Shown here: one piece after another, positions 9,037 through 18,368 of the stretch
Numbering within the stretch: position 1 is the first letter of the stretch
Layout of the letters: each line of letters starts with the position of its first letter
Origin: Petrimonas mucosa
Lineage (GTDB): Bacteria > Bacteroidota > Bacteroidia > Bacteroidales > Dysgonomonadaceae
Assembly (NCBI RefSeq): GCF_900095795.1
Contig: NZ_LT608328.1
Span: 3,403,001-3,467,000 of the forward strand
DNA length: 64,000 bases
Direction of reading: 5' to 3'
The notes under the pieces: generated by a model
The model's input: only the letters and a program-made list of their open reading frames with translations
Told to the model about the DNA's origin: nothing
Database searches by the model: none
Made by a program: the position numbers and the translations under genes

Positions 9037-10008
9037 ATGAGTAAAATATTGGTGACCGGAGGAGCCGGATTTATTGGTTCCAACCTTACAGAAGCTTTAT
9101 TAGAGCTTGGACACGAAGTAAAAGTACTCGATAACTTCGCAACCGGTAAGATAGAAAATTTACTTCCACTTCTGGAAAAATACAAAAATAGATTCTCCTT
9201 ACAAGTAGGTGATATTCGGAATTTGGACGATTGCCGAGTAGCCACAGAAGGAATCGACTTTGTTTTTCACGAGGCAGCCCTCGGATCAGTACCCCGTTCC
9301 ATTAAGGACCCGATAACATCTAATGAAGTCAATGTCTCGGGTTTTCTCAATATGTTGGTAGCAAGTCGCGATGCAGGAGTAAAACGATTTATCTACGCTG
9401 CCAGTTCCTCTACCTATGGCGACAGCAAATCGCTCCCCAAGGTAGAAGATGTAATTGGCAAGCCCTTGTCCCCTTATGCCATCACAAAATATGTGAACGA
9501 ACTCTATGCCGATGTCTTCTCCAAAACCTACGGAATTGAAACCATCGGCTTACGCTACTTCAATGTGTTTGGCAGAAGACAAGATCCAAACGGAGCCTAT
9601 GCTGCAGTGATACCTCTGTTTGTGAAGAAACTCATGAATCACGAGTCACCTGTAATTAATGGCGATGGGGAGTACAGTCGCGATTTCACCTATATCGATA
9701 ATGTAATTCAGATGAACATCAGGGCAATGGAGACGACCAATCCAGAAGCAGTAAATACAGTATATAATACGGCGTATGGCGAGCGCACAACACTCAATCA
9801 ATTGGTTGGATATCTCAAAGAGTACCTCTCGGAGTTAGACCCAGCAATAGCTAATGTTGAGATTAAACATGGTCCCAACCGTGCGGGCGATATACCTCAC
9901 TCACTGGCTAATATCGACAAAGCTCGTAGATTGTTGGGTTACGATCCTGAGTTTTCTATGAAGCAAGGATTGAAAGAGGCTGTAAAGTGGTACTGGGAGA
10001 ATCTTTAG
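9037..10008 (+). CDS. UDP-GlcNAc/UDP-GalNAc 4-epimerase (WbpP/TviC-like)
   Basis: The 323-aa extended SDR protein has GGAGFIGSNLTEALLELG at the N-terminus, the ASSSTYGDS segment and YAITKYVNELYA with the Tyr-Lys pair. The VPRSIKDPITSNEVNVSGF stretch is typical of the WbpP/TviC branch, which interconverts UDP-GlcNAc and UDP-GalNAc. Paired with the WbpO/TviB-like dehydrogenase 211 bases downstream, the likely product is UDP-GalNAc uronic acid. Branch assignment is by motif memory; a plain GalE-type substrate is not excluded. The 10009-10219 gap is AT-rich with no gene seen. Confidence 0.85.
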   Translation: MSKILVTGGAGFIGSNLTEALLELGHEVKVLDNFATGKIENLLPLLEKYKNRFSLQVGDIRNLDDCRVATEGIDFVFHEAALGSVPRSIKDPITSNEVNVSGFLNMLVASRDAGVKRFIYAASSSTYGDSKSLPKVEDVIGKPLSPYAITKYVNELYADVFSKTYGIETIGLRYFNVFGRRQDPNGAYAAVIPLFVKKLMNHESPVINGDGEYSRDFTYIDNVIQMNIRAMETTNPEAVNTVYNTAYGERTTLNQLVGYLKEYLSELDPAIANVEIKHGPNRAGDIPHSLANIDKARRLLGYDPEFSMKQGLKEAVKWYWENL

Positions 10009-10219
10009 ATTTTATTTACACTCCTTTATCCACAACTATTCATTCACTATATGATTTGAAACTCACTCCGTTCGAACAGCAAATTAAACTTAACGTTCAC
10101 TTCACAGAGTGGATCCTGAGAGAATAGCTGAGACTTCGAAAATCAATATCGAAATTATAGAAAACAAATTAAAATCAAATAGTTAAGCATAGCATAAGAA
10201 CAAAGCAATATAAAACTCA

Positions 10220-11500
10220 ATGGAAGATAAAGAATTATATTTCAATCCACGCATTTGCGTTATAGGCCTCGGATATGTAGGTTTACCCTTGGCTCGACTG
10301 ATGAGCACCAAATTCAAAACAGTAGGATTCGATCTGAGTCAAGCTCGTGTGGATGAGTTGATGAGTGGTCGTGACAGTACCCTTGAGGTTGACGATCAAT
10401 TGTTGCAAGAAGCCATTAAAAACGGATTTGTCTGCACTACAGACATAGAAGCCATCCGTGACTGCAACTTCTATATTGTGGCTGTACCCACTCCAGTGGA
10501 TAAAAACAACAATCCCGATTTGCGACCCCTTTATGGAGCCAGTGAAACAGTGGGCAAGGTGATCTCAAAAGGGGACATTGTAGTATATGAATCTACCGTT
10601 TATCCGGGAGTTACCGAAGATGAATGTATACCGGTTGTAGAAAAAGTAAGCGGTTTGATCTATAACCAAGATTTTTATGCCGGATATAGCCCAGAGCGTA
10701 TAAATCCGGGCGATAAAGAGCATACGGTTGAGAAAATATTAAAAGTTACTTCAGGCAGTACTCCCGAAGTAGGTAAAATAGTTGACAAGGTTTATGCATC
10801 TGTAATAACTGCAGGCACACACCTTGCACCAAGCATAAAAGTTGCTGAAGCAGCTAAGGTTATTGAGAATGCACAGCGCGACATCAATATTGCCTTTGTG
10901 AATGAGCTTGCCAAAATATTCAACAGAATGAACATCAACACGCAAGATGTACTTACAGCAGCAGGCACAAAATGGAACTTCCTTCCGTTTAAACCGGGTT
11001 TAGTGGGAGGTCACTGTATTGGAGTAGACCCATACTACCTTGCACAGGCAGCACAACGATTGGGTTACAATCCGGAGATCATTCTTTCCGGAAGACGCAT
11101 GAACGACGGGATGGGAGAGTATGTGGCCGATCAGGTGATGAAGCTGATGCTCAAAAAAGGGATACAGGTGCTTGGCTCAAATGTATTGGTTTTAGGCTTT
11201 ACCTTCAAGGAAAACTGTCCCGACGTGCGCAACACCAAGGTGATTGACATCATCAAAACGCTGGAAGAGTACAATGCCAACGTAACCATCTATGATCCCT
11301 GGGCCAATCCAGCCATTGCAAAACATGAATATGGCGTAGAGATACATAACGAATTGCCCGTAGGCTCCTATGACGCAATCATTCTTGCTGTTGCCCATGA
11401 CGAATTTCAAAGGTTGGATACTGCAAAATTTACCAAGCACAATTGTGTAGTGTATGACGTAAAAGGGGTTCTTGATAAAAATGCAGATGGAAAGTTATAA
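10220..11500 (+). CDS. UDP-N-acetyl-hexosamine dehydrogenase (WbpO/TviB-like)
   Basis: The 426-aa UDP-sugar dehydrogenase oxidises C6 of a UDP-HexNAc to the uronic acid using NAD. Seen are the N-terminal nucleotide fold ([18 protein letters not shown]), the [17 protein letters not shown] segment, [10 protein letters not shown], the catalytic Cys in [12 protein letters not shown] and the C-terminal domain starting near [18 protein letters not shown]. The NPDLRP and [10 protein letters not shown] motifs place it in the TviB/WbpO group, so UDP-GalNAc or UDP-GlcNAc is the substrate. It is likely the partner of the epimerase at 9037. It is intact, unlike the WecC relic at 8202. Confidence 0.92.
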   Translation: MEDKELYFNPRICVIGLGYVGLPLARLMSTKFKTVGFDLSQARVDELMSGRDSTLEVDDQLLQEAIKNGFVCTTDIEAIRDCNFYIVAVPTPVDKNNNPDLRPLYGASETVGKVISKGDIVVYESTVYPGVTEDECIPVVEKVSGLIYNQDFYAGYSPERINPGDKEHTVEKILKVTSGSTPEVGKIVDKVYASVITAGTHLAPSIKVAEAAKVIENAQRDINIAFVNELAKIFNRMNINTQDVLTAAGTKWNFLPFKPGLVGGHCIGVDPYYLAQAAQRLGYNPEIILSGRRMNDGMGEYVADQVMKLMLKKGIQVLGSNVLVLGFTFKENCPDVRNTKVIDIIKTLEEYNANVTIYDPWANPAIAKHEYGVEIHNELPVGSYDAIILAVAHDEFQRLDTAKFTKHNCVVYDVKGVLDKNADGKL

Positions 11501-11519
11501 TTTTATTACTAATGTGATT

Positions 11520-12362
11520 CAGTATTTAAAAAATTAGATAAATAAAAGTGATGGCAATTCTTCCCATCGTATGTATAAGTAATCCTTTCTTGTATCTTAC
11601 TTTTTGCGCTCTTTGAATAGTTGTTTTTTCATTTAGCCAGTTGAAGAATGATTCTATGGGTTACCTAACTTTTGAAACTACCGTAGAAAACAAGTCATTA
11701 TAAGCTTTTTGGTATTGTCTCTACTGTTCGGATTACCCCTTGATTGCCTTGATGGAAGTGAACATTTCGATATGCTGTTTTTGTTTCCTGTCATAATTGA
11801 AGTATTCAAAATCGGAGTATATTTTGTCTCCAAAAATTATGATATCGGATATATAATCACCCCAAGCCTGTTAAAAAACAGTCAGATCGTTATCTTCGGC
11901 AGCAGTAAACATCAGAGATTCGGGAAAGGGGATTGTACCTTCCCTATGCAAAGTCAGTGCATAGAATAGTACTAATTCTTTGTTGAACAGCACCCTTTGG
12001 AGGTTATTTCATGGGCTACTGTTCCTTCCCGTACAAGTTATCACGGGCATGGAATCGACAAGGGATATACCCCTGTCACAATCATCCGGCATGAATGAAG
12101 ATATCAATCTCCGGGATAATACCTTGAAGGCTTCGTCAAGACGGTTTAATCTGAGATTAAAAGTCTGATAAGGAGGTAATTTGGGAAACCAGGAGGGAAG
12201 ATATTCCGATGCAAAGTTGTATATCTCCCTGATCTGGAAATATTTTTGACAATGTCCTGCAAACAGGTAGATAGTCATTATTTCCTGGTCGGTGAGAGCT
12301 GGATTCGAATTATTGCTGTATCTTTGACAGTAATATTTCAATTCCTGGTCGTTATAAATCAC
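11520..12362 (-). pseudogene. Degenerate DDE transposase (possibly IS982-like)
   Basis: On the minus strand 12009-12362 encodes the first 117 residues of a transposase (LTDQEIMTIYLFAGHCQKYF and GISLVDSMPVITC with the first catalytic Asp). The rest survives only as pieces in shifted frames with stops: FPESLMFTAAEDNDLTVF, WGDYISDIIIFGDKIYSDFE and PIESFFNWLNEKTTIQRAQK. The order is that of a DDE transposase of the IS982 kind, but I cannot fix the family. No intact inverted repeats were recognised. It separates the uronic-acid genes from the AT-rich wzx segment, and 12363-12623 holds nothing else I can identify. Confidence 0.75.
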
Positions 12363-12623
12363 ATATATACATATAAATCTGTATCAGTTTAAACTCTTTC
12401 TCGCTGGGAGTCATACTTGAAAAATAATGGAATCATTCTTCTAAGTTAATGATTTTCAGCGGATTGAACAAGCATTCAACACCTTTATTTTATTGATTTT
12501 AAATACTTTAACTATATAAACTTGCGAGCAGTTTCAACTACTGATTCGCATTACTATTATTAATTGAAACGTAAATAATATAATCCATTGGTCTCAACAT
12601 TCAATTTGTGATCAACGATAGTA

Positions 12624-14075
12624 ATGAGTAGTAGCTTAAAAAAACAAGCTGTTAGTGGTGTTTTTTGGACTTTTGCCCAACAATTTAGTGTGCAAATAAT
12701 AAACTTTGTTGTACAGATTATTCTTGCACGACTTTTAATGCCTGAGATGTTTGGACTTATAGCCATGCTATCGGTATTTATCGCCATTGGACAGACATTG
12801 ATGGATAGTGGTATGACTAGTTCACTTATCCGTACTAAAGACCCTGATCAGTTGGATTATTCAACTGTATTTATGACAAACATGCTCATAAGTGTAGCAG
12901 TCTATTTGCTTGTCTTTTTGATAGCATCTAATATTGCTGCATTTTATAACCAATCTATACTCAAGGACATTCTAAGGGTATATGCTCTCAGTTTCGTAAT
13001 CCGTTCATTTGTAGCGGTACATGTAGCAAAGCTCACGAAAGAGATGAAATTCAAAACTCAAATGAAGTTGCAAATACCTTCCACTATTATAGCAGCTATT
13101 GTAGGAGTTACTATGGCTTACAAAGGTTTTGGAGTGTGGAGTTTAGTATGGCTTAACCTTACGCAGACTATCATTTTTACGATACAGAGTTGGATCTTCA
13201 TACCATGGAAACCTTCACTGAAGTTTGATAAAGAGAAATTCAGACATCATTTTAATTTTGGATATAAAATGACTCTTTCAAGTTTAATAGATACGATATA
13301 TAAAAATATATATAATATTATAATTGGAAAATTCTTCAGCCCAACTATAGCTGGATTTTATAATCAAGCTGACCATATAAGAAACCTACCAGTGACACAG
13401 ATGGCTTCTGTTTTAGAGAAAGTTACATATCCTTTCTTCTCAAATATTAGCAAAAGAGAGCAATTGAAAAGCGCTTACAAAAAAGTAATGAGACTTTCTT
13501 TTTTTATTTCAGTTCCATTAATGATGTATTTAATTGTTGTCGCAAAAGACTTATTTTTTGTTTTATTTGGGGAAAAATGGCTGCCTGCAGTGCCATACTT
13601 TCAGATACTTGCAGTTGCTTCAATTATACGTCCTTTACACTCTTACAATTTAAACATACTGAAAGTAAAAAATAAAAGTGAATTATTCTTAAAACTAGAA
13701 GTCCTAAAAAAGATAATTGGTATAATTGCTATTGTTATATCTATGCCTTTTGGTATAACTGCTTTAGTATGTTCTTATACAATCGCTTATTATGTGATGA
13801 TTATACCTAGTATGCATTATAGCGGGCGAGAGATTAGCTACAAAATGAAAGAGCAATTGACAGATTGTTTCAAAATATTTTTAATAGGTTTCTTTTCTGC
13901 CATAGCAATCTATTTTGTGAATAGATATCTTGAGTATTTGAATGTAATCCCTATTCTATCTTTATTTATTTTAGGTTTACTCTATTCATTTATTTATATA
14001 TTACTTATTCTATTTTTTGAGAAAGAAATTATACTTATCATAAAATCAATTATAATCGACTTTCAAAAAAACTGA
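12624..14075 (+). CDS. wzx: Wzx-type oligosaccharide flippase
   Basis: The 483-aa protein is very hydrophobic, with 12 or more predicted membrane helices spread over its length, and starts SSSLKKQAVSGVFWTFAQQF, typical of the Wzx/RfbX (MOP) family. QIILARLLMPEMFGLIAMLS is a familiar WzxC-like signature near residue 35. It moves the undecaprenyl-linked repeat unit across the inner membrane. It opens the AT-rich segment 12.6-26.5 kb, which differs clearly from the GC-richer sugar-nucleotide genes on both sides, as expected for a serotype-specific core acquired by transfer. A 9-bp hairpin follows 5 bases after its stop. Confidence 0.93.
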   Translation: MSSSLKKQAVSGVFWTFAQQFSVQIINFVVQIILARLLMPEMFGLIAMLSVFIAIGQTLMDSGMTSSLIRTKDPDQLDYSTVFMTNMLISVAVYLLVFLIASNIAAFYNQSILKDILRVYALSFVIRSFVAVHVAKLTKEMKFKTQMKLQIPSTIIAAIVGVTMAYKGFGVWSLVWLNLTQTIIFTIQSWIFIPWKPSLKFDKEKFRHHFNFGYKMTLSSLIDTIYKNIYNIIIGKFFSPTIAGFYNQADHIRNLPVTQMASVLEKVTYPFFSNISKREQLKSAYKKVMRLSFFISVPLMMYLIVVAKDLFFVLFGEKWLPAVPYFQILAVASIIRPLHSYNLNILKVKNKSELFLKLEVLKKIIGIIAIVISMPFGITALVCSYTIAYYVMIIPSMHYSGREISYKMKEQLTDCFKIFLIGFFSAIAIYFVNRYLEYLNVIPILSLFILGLLYSFIYILLILFFEKEIILIIKSIIIDFQKN

Positions 14076-14079
14076 ACCA

Positions 14080-14100
14080 CTATGGATTGGAAATCCATAG
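14080..14100. terminator. 9-bp perfect hairpin right after wzx
   Basis: CTATGGATT pairs fully with AATCCATAG around a GGA loop. It begins 5 bases after the wzx stop codon but has only a short T-rich stretch behind it. It is most likely the IS200 end palindrome and could also impede transcription leaving wzx. Confidence 0.5.
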
Positions 14101-14186
14101 GTTTGTTTTCGACTATAAGTCGTTTGAGTTTCGACCAAGGTCGATTAAAAGTGAACAACTAAAGTTACGTTCTTTGAAATACCGTT

Positions 14187-14615
14187 TCATTCCAGGATAA
14201 AGTTTTCGTTGGAATTGGGATGATCCCCATGGTGATCCAGGTACGTGGACAACATCTCGTCAGTGATGTTACCCACACTCCAGCAACCATAACCGATTGC
14301 CCAAAAATGATTCCCCCAGTAGCGACGCTGTAGCTCGGGAAACTCCTGAAGCAACATACGTGAACTGCGACCTTTAAGACGCTTAACGATATCGCTAACA
14401 CTTAACTTCGGGGGATAACTTATGTGCAAGTGGATATGATCCTTGCTAACAACGCCTTTCAGCATAGCAATGTCCAACGAATTACTCACCTGACGTAGTA
14501 TGTCACGACAGCGCAATTGAACATCACCGGTCAGAACCTTGTAACGATATTTCGTTATCCAAACCAGGTGAACTTGTAGATTGTATACACTGTGACTACT
14601 TTTGCGGTGTTCCAT
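14187..14615 (-). CDS. tnpA: IS200/IS605 family Y1 transposase
   Basis: The 142-aa protein has the HUH motif HIHLH (within SKDHIHLHISYPP, about residues 60-70) and the likely catalytic Tyr in LSTYLDHH near residue 128. The middle part VKRLKGRSSRMLLQEFPEL and FWAIGYGCWSVGNIT follow the family pattern. Length is normal for TnpA. It cleaves single-stranded DNA at hairpin ends. No TnpB-like gene is adjacent, so the element is of the IS200 rather than the IS605 type. It runs opposite to the polysaccharide operon and appears intact. Confidence 0.95.
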   Translation of the reverse strand: MEHRKSSHSVYNLQVHLVWITKYRYKVLTGDVQLRCRDILRQVSNSLDIAMLKGVVSKDHIHLHISYPPKLSVSDIVKRLKGRSSRMLLQEFPELQRRYWGNHFWAIGYGCWSVGNITDEMLSTYLDHHGDHPNSNENFILE

Positions 14616-14721
14616 ATAACTTGACTTTCTTACAAAAGTAATGAATATTTGTAGAAGCTAAAGCCTTGCACTAAAAGTGCATAGTTTTAACTAACGAACT
14701 TGAAAAATAAACTATTTAGTT

Positions 14722-15960
14722 ATGATATTAGATAAGGCAAAACTCTTATTCAAAAACTCTTATCTCGGCACACCTTTAATAAAAATTAGATATTTATTAT
14801 ATCGTTATGTAAAAAACAGACAAATTAGCAGTCATTTTGTTTTTGACAAAAATGTATTGAACTCTGTTGATAAGGATAGAATCAACTTTTTTGGCTATTA
14901 TAATATATCTCCTGAAAATGAAGAAGGTGACATTTTATATCTGAAAGTAACAAATGAGGATGTGAGAGGTAGCCTCGTAGAACCTTCTCAGATTATGCTG
15001 AAAGATAAAGAAGGGAAAATCACTAAAATAGCTAAGACAAAGGTCTGGAATTGGCAACAAGGCTGCATGCTACAGTGGTTACCAAAAGATAACAAACACA
15101 TTATATTTAATGATCTAGATAACTCTTCAGATAACTATATATCAAAAGTGATTGACAAAAGCGGCAGGATTATAAAAATGTATACTATACCAATATATAG
15201 TGTAAGTAAGACAGGTAAATATGCCCTTTCGTTAAATTTCTCTCGTTTGGCAGCTATGCGTCCAGATTATGGTTATTTCAATTTACCTTTTAATAATTTA
15301 CCTCCTGATAACGAAGATGGTATTTGGTATGTAGATTTAAAAACTGGTACAACAAGTCTGCTGCTTACTTTGGAGCAATTAAAAGCTTTTTCATATGTCA
15401 AAACGATGTATGATGCCAAGCATAAGGTAAATCACATTGACATTGCTCCTGATGGAAGTAAATTTATGTTTTTACATCGCTGGATTGGTCCAAAAGGAAG
15501 ATTTACGCGATTAGTGGTATGTAATAAAAATGGAAGTAACCTGAAAATATTAAATGGAGATACTATGGTATCACATTGTTGCTGGTTAAACAGTAGTGAA
15601 ATTCTTGCTTTTTGCAACTACAAAGGAGATGTGGGATATTATAAATTTGATTTGAATACGGAGACAGCAATGTTATATTCAAAGCTGCTGCCCAGAGTAG
15701 ATGGTCACCCCTCTATATCGCCCGATGGCAAATATATTATTACCGATACATATCCTAATTTATCCAGGTTTTCTTCTTTATACTTATTTAATATAGAAAA
15801 GGAGGAGATAAAAAAGGTAGGTGACTTTTATCAATCGCTGCGCTATAATAAAGAAATAAGATGTGACTTACATCCTAAATGGGATACAAGTGGTAATAAA
15901 ATTTATTTTGAATCAACTCATCAAGGGAATAGAAAGTTATACGAACTAATTTTAAGATAA
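14722..15960 (+). CDS. TolB-like beta-propeller protein of the polysaccharide cluster, function unknown
   Basis: The 412-aa product has no signal peptide or membrane helix that I can see. It shows repeated WD/TolB-type blade motifs: DIAPDGSKFMFLHRW (about residue 245), HPSISPDGKYIITDTYPN (about 332) and HPKWDTSGNKIYFESTHQG near the end, consistent with a six- or seven-bladed propeller. It sits after the IS200 and 16 bases before a glycosyltransferase, in the same AT-rich block. Its role is unknown; a cytosolic sugar-binding or enzyme-scaffold function is only a guess. Confidence 0.75.
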   Translation: MILDKAKLLFKNSYLGTPLIKIRYLLYRYVKNRQISSHFVFDKNVLNSVDKDRINFFGYYNISPENEEGDILYLKVTNEDVRGSLVEPSQIMLKDKEGKITKIAKTKVWNWQQGCMLQWLPKDNKHIIFNDLDNSSDNYISKVIDKSGRIIKMYTIPIYSVSKTGKYALSLNFSRLAAMRPDYGYFNLPFNNLPPDNEDGIWYVDLKTGTTSLLLTLEQLKAFSYVKTMYDAKHKVNHIDIAPDGSKFMFLHRWIGPKGRFTRLVVCNKNGSNLKILNGDTMVSHCCWLNSSEILAFCNYKGDVGYYKFDLNTETAMLYSKLLPRVDGHPSISPDGKYIITDTYPNLSRFSSLYLFNIEKEEIKKVGDFYQSLRYNKEIRCDLHPKWDTSGNKIYFESTHQGNRKLYELILR

Positions 15961-15976
15961 AGAGAAAATTAAAACA

Positions 15977-17155
15977 ATGTCAGTAAAAATCAGTCGTAAC
16001 ATTATATATGTTGATTGTACGAATTCAATTGATAATATTCGAATTGCTGAAAAAAGCATTTGGGTAGATGAAATACCTAAACAGGATTACAATGTTTATT
16101 ATCTACTGATGAATGATCGAAAAAGCAAAATAGCTAAAGACAAAAGCAATAATACAACTATAACACGAAGATATCGTTCATTTGTTTTATCTTACATTAT
16201 TTTTGTTTTCAATCTTATCAAATTAATTAGAAAATTGAATCCATATTTTATTGTTGTAAGAAATCGAGTTGATTTATCTACCTTCGTTTTTCTTTTATCG
16301 AAAGTTTATAAATTTAGATTTATTTATATAAAAGCATTTCCGGTGATAGAAAGCTATCTATTAAGAACAAAAAACACTATCAAACGTCTTTTCTTACAAC
16401 TCTCATTGAAATGGGAAGTATGCATAATGAGAAGAACACACGTTTTGATTGTGAGGAGTGAAAAATATAAAGAGTATTTATTAGAAAAATTTAATGTAAA
16501 TAGAGAAAGTATAATTGTACCAATGGGAATAAACACTTCCATGATTGAAGAAATTGACCGTGATGAAAAGGAGAAACTGAGAGAAGAATATACCTTGAAA
16601 AAACCTTTCACTGGTATCTACTTTGGAGCTATGAGCAAGGGTAGAAAGGTGGATTTTGTTATCGACATACTACATGAAGTAAATAAAAGAGCCAATAATT
16701 TAGATTTCTTAATTGTTGGTGGAAATGAAGATGATATAGAAAGATTATCAAGCTACACACAGAACAAAGAGCTTAATCTCCATTTTACAGGAACAGTCCC
16801 AAGAGAGAAATTATTTAAATTATTGCAAATAGCAGACTTTTCCATATCAGCTATTCCACCCATAGAGAGATTTATAATTTCCTCACCTACAAAGGTATTC
16901 GAGAGTATGGCCTTGAAATGTCCTGTGTTGGCAAATAAAGAAATTATTGAGCAAAATGAAGCTATCACACAATCAGAAGGAGGAGTCTTACTTAATTATA
17001 ATAAAGAGGAGTATGTTGATACAATTTTTCAAATTTTGGATGGGAAATTTAATTTAAAAAATATGGGAGATAAAGGATATCAGTATGTTATTCAAAACAG
17101 AAGCTATGAAAAAATGGCTGCGAGAATCATTGAAGAATTAGAAAAACAGGAATAA
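15977..17155 (+). CDS. Glycosyltransferase, GT-B fold (family 4-like)
   Basis: The 392-aa protein has the C-terminal half of a GT4-type glycosyltransferase: TGIYFGAMSKGRKVDFVIDI begins the donor domain near residue 210, DFLIVGGNEDDIERL follows, and the E-x7-E-type region falls in SSPTKVFESMALKCPVLAN (about 305-325). The N-terminal acceptor domain is divergent, as is common. It adds one sugar of the repeat unit at the cytosolic face; donor and linkage cannot be read. It is followed by a 40-base gap and the polymerase gene, in the same direction. Confidence 0.85.
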   Translation: MSVKISRNIIYVDCTNSIDNIRIAEKSIWVDEIPKQDYNVYYLLMNDRKSKIAKDKSNNTTITRRYRSFVLSYIIFVFNLIKLIRKLNPYFIVVRNRVDLSTFVFLLSKVYKFRFIYIKAFPVIESYLLRTKNTIKRLFLQLSLKWEVCIMRRTHVLIVRSEKYKEYLLEKFNVNRESIIVPMGINTSMIEEIDRDEKEKLREEYTLKKPFTGIYFGAMSKGRKVDFVIDILHEVNKRANNLDFLIVGGNEDDIERLSSYTQNKELNLHFTGTVPREKLFKLLQIADFSISAIPPIERFIISSPTKVFESMALKCPVLANKEIIEQNEAITQSEGGVLLNYNKEEYVDTIFQILDGKFNLKNMGDKGYQYVIQNRSYEKMAARIIEELEKQE

Positions 17156-17195
17156 AAAGTTTTAATTATTTGATATTTCTACACGCAATAATAAT

Positions 17196-18347
17196 ATGTT
17201 GCAAAGTTTTATAGTATATGGTTTTTTAGGTTTTTCGATGTGGTGGTTTGGTACTATTGCAGCGAGACGAGAGCGAATTAATTTACGTGCAGGACGTAAA
17301 ACGCCATTTCTGACTTGGGAAATAATTATTCCTTTGTTATTTTTTGCTTTTATCTCTGGGGTAAGATGGAAAGTCGGAACAGACCATCAAAGTTATTTAG
17401 AAGGTTACAGAGTTTTACTTAACGGATTTGAGCCAAAAAGAGAAATTGAAGGTCTATTTTTGTATATTTCTAAAGTATTTGCAAATCTAAATATACATTT
17501 TTCCATTTGGTTTGGTTTTTGGGCATTTGTCCAGATTATCTTTCTCTATTTGGCATTTAAAAATGAAAGGTATTTACTTCCATTTATTGGTATAGTCATA
17601 GTATTAGGGGGTTATTACTTAGGCTGGATGAACGGCATAAGACAAACTATTGCAGCATGTATGTTTGTCTTTAGCATTCAATTTATTAATAGTCGAAAAC
17701 CGTTACATTATTTTCTAACTATTTTCATAGCTACCCTCTTCCATAGGTCTGCAGCATTATTATTCATTTTTTATTTTATACCTCAAAGAGACTACCTCAA
17801 AAATAGATACATAAATCTATTACTATTATTATGTGCAATTATTATTGGTTCAAATCCTTTCTGGATTGGTATTATGGACAACACAGAAGGATTGTTGCAA
17901 TTTATTGGATATGAAAGATATGCTGATAAACTAGACTATTATATGTTCGAAAGGCAAAGAGAAATGAACTTGGGTCCTCGTCGTATATCAAGGATCCTCC
18001 TCGGAGCTTTGATTATATGGTATCATCCGCATTTAAAAAAACTGTATGCTAACACCAACTACCAAGCTTACTTTAATCTTGGTCTAGTAGGCATATTGTT
18101 TCATAATCTTTTTGCAAATACTGCTACTGTTTTCTTGCGACCAATAGGATACTTTACGATTTTTTTAATTCCTACTACAGCATATCTTCTTTATTATTTG
18201 AAGCATTCAAAAATTAGAGGAATTAATTTGGTATATATTTTTGTGTTTTTAATAGCAATTTCGTATATATTTTTTGCTATTATTGCAGATAGCCGTCTAG
18301 GAGATACTGATTGGACTAATTATAAGTTTTATTGGGACTATACATAA
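17196..18347 (+). CDS. EpsG-family (Wzy-like) polysaccharide polymerase
   Basis: The 383-aa membrane protein has about ten hydrophobic helices. SGVRWKVGTDHQSYLEGYR near residue 55 is the hallmark region of EpsG-type polymerases (G-x-D-x-x-x-Y), followed by helices such as LPFIGIVIVLGGYYLGWMNG and the conserved GIRQTIAACMFVFSI. EpsG proteins are considered the Wzy equivalent in many capsule loci and join repeat units at the periplasmic face. It is the only polymerase candidate in the window. Substrate specificity is unknown. Confidence 0.88.
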   Translation: MLQSFIVYGFLGFSMWWFGTIAARRERINLRAGRKTPFLTWEIIIPLLFFAFISGVRWKVGTDHQSYLEGYRVLLNGFEPKREIEGLFLYISKVFANLNIHFSIWFGFWAFVQIIFLYLAFKNERYLLPFIGIVIVLGGYYLGWMNGIRQTIAACMFVFSIQFINSRKPLHYFLTIFIATLFHRSAALLFIFYFIPQRDYLKNRYINLLLLLCAIIIGSNPFWIGIMDNTEGLLQFIGYERYADKLDYYMFERQREMNLGPRRISRILLGALIIWYHPHLKKLYANTNYQAYFNLGLVGILFHNLFANTATVFLRPIGYFTIFLIPTTAYLLYYLKHSKIRGINLVYIFVFLIAISYIFFAIIADSRLGDTDWTNYKFYWDYT

Positions 18348-18368
18348 AATACTTATAAAGTAAAAATA

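Larger units (their letters stand above)
14080..14700 (-). mobile_element. IS200-type element (single transposase, no tnpB)
   Basis: A Y1 transposase on the minus strand lies between hairpin-rich ends. On the right-end side (low coordinates) are three hairpins in a row: 14080-14100 (9-bp stem, GGA loop), 14110-14122 (CGACT/AGTCG) and 14132-14143 (CGACC/GGTCG). On the other side TGCACT/AGTGCA pair at 14667-14681. Elements of this family have subterminal palindromes rather than inverted repeats and make no target duplication, so the outer limits are approximate. Confidence 0.75.

Noticed and set aside
11520-12362. Functional transposase
   Set aside because: Several stops and frame changes after residue 117.
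14101-14143. Hairpin series as a CRISPR-like or attC-type array
   Set aside because: The hairpins differ in sequence and flank a Y1 transposase, so they are IS200 end structures.
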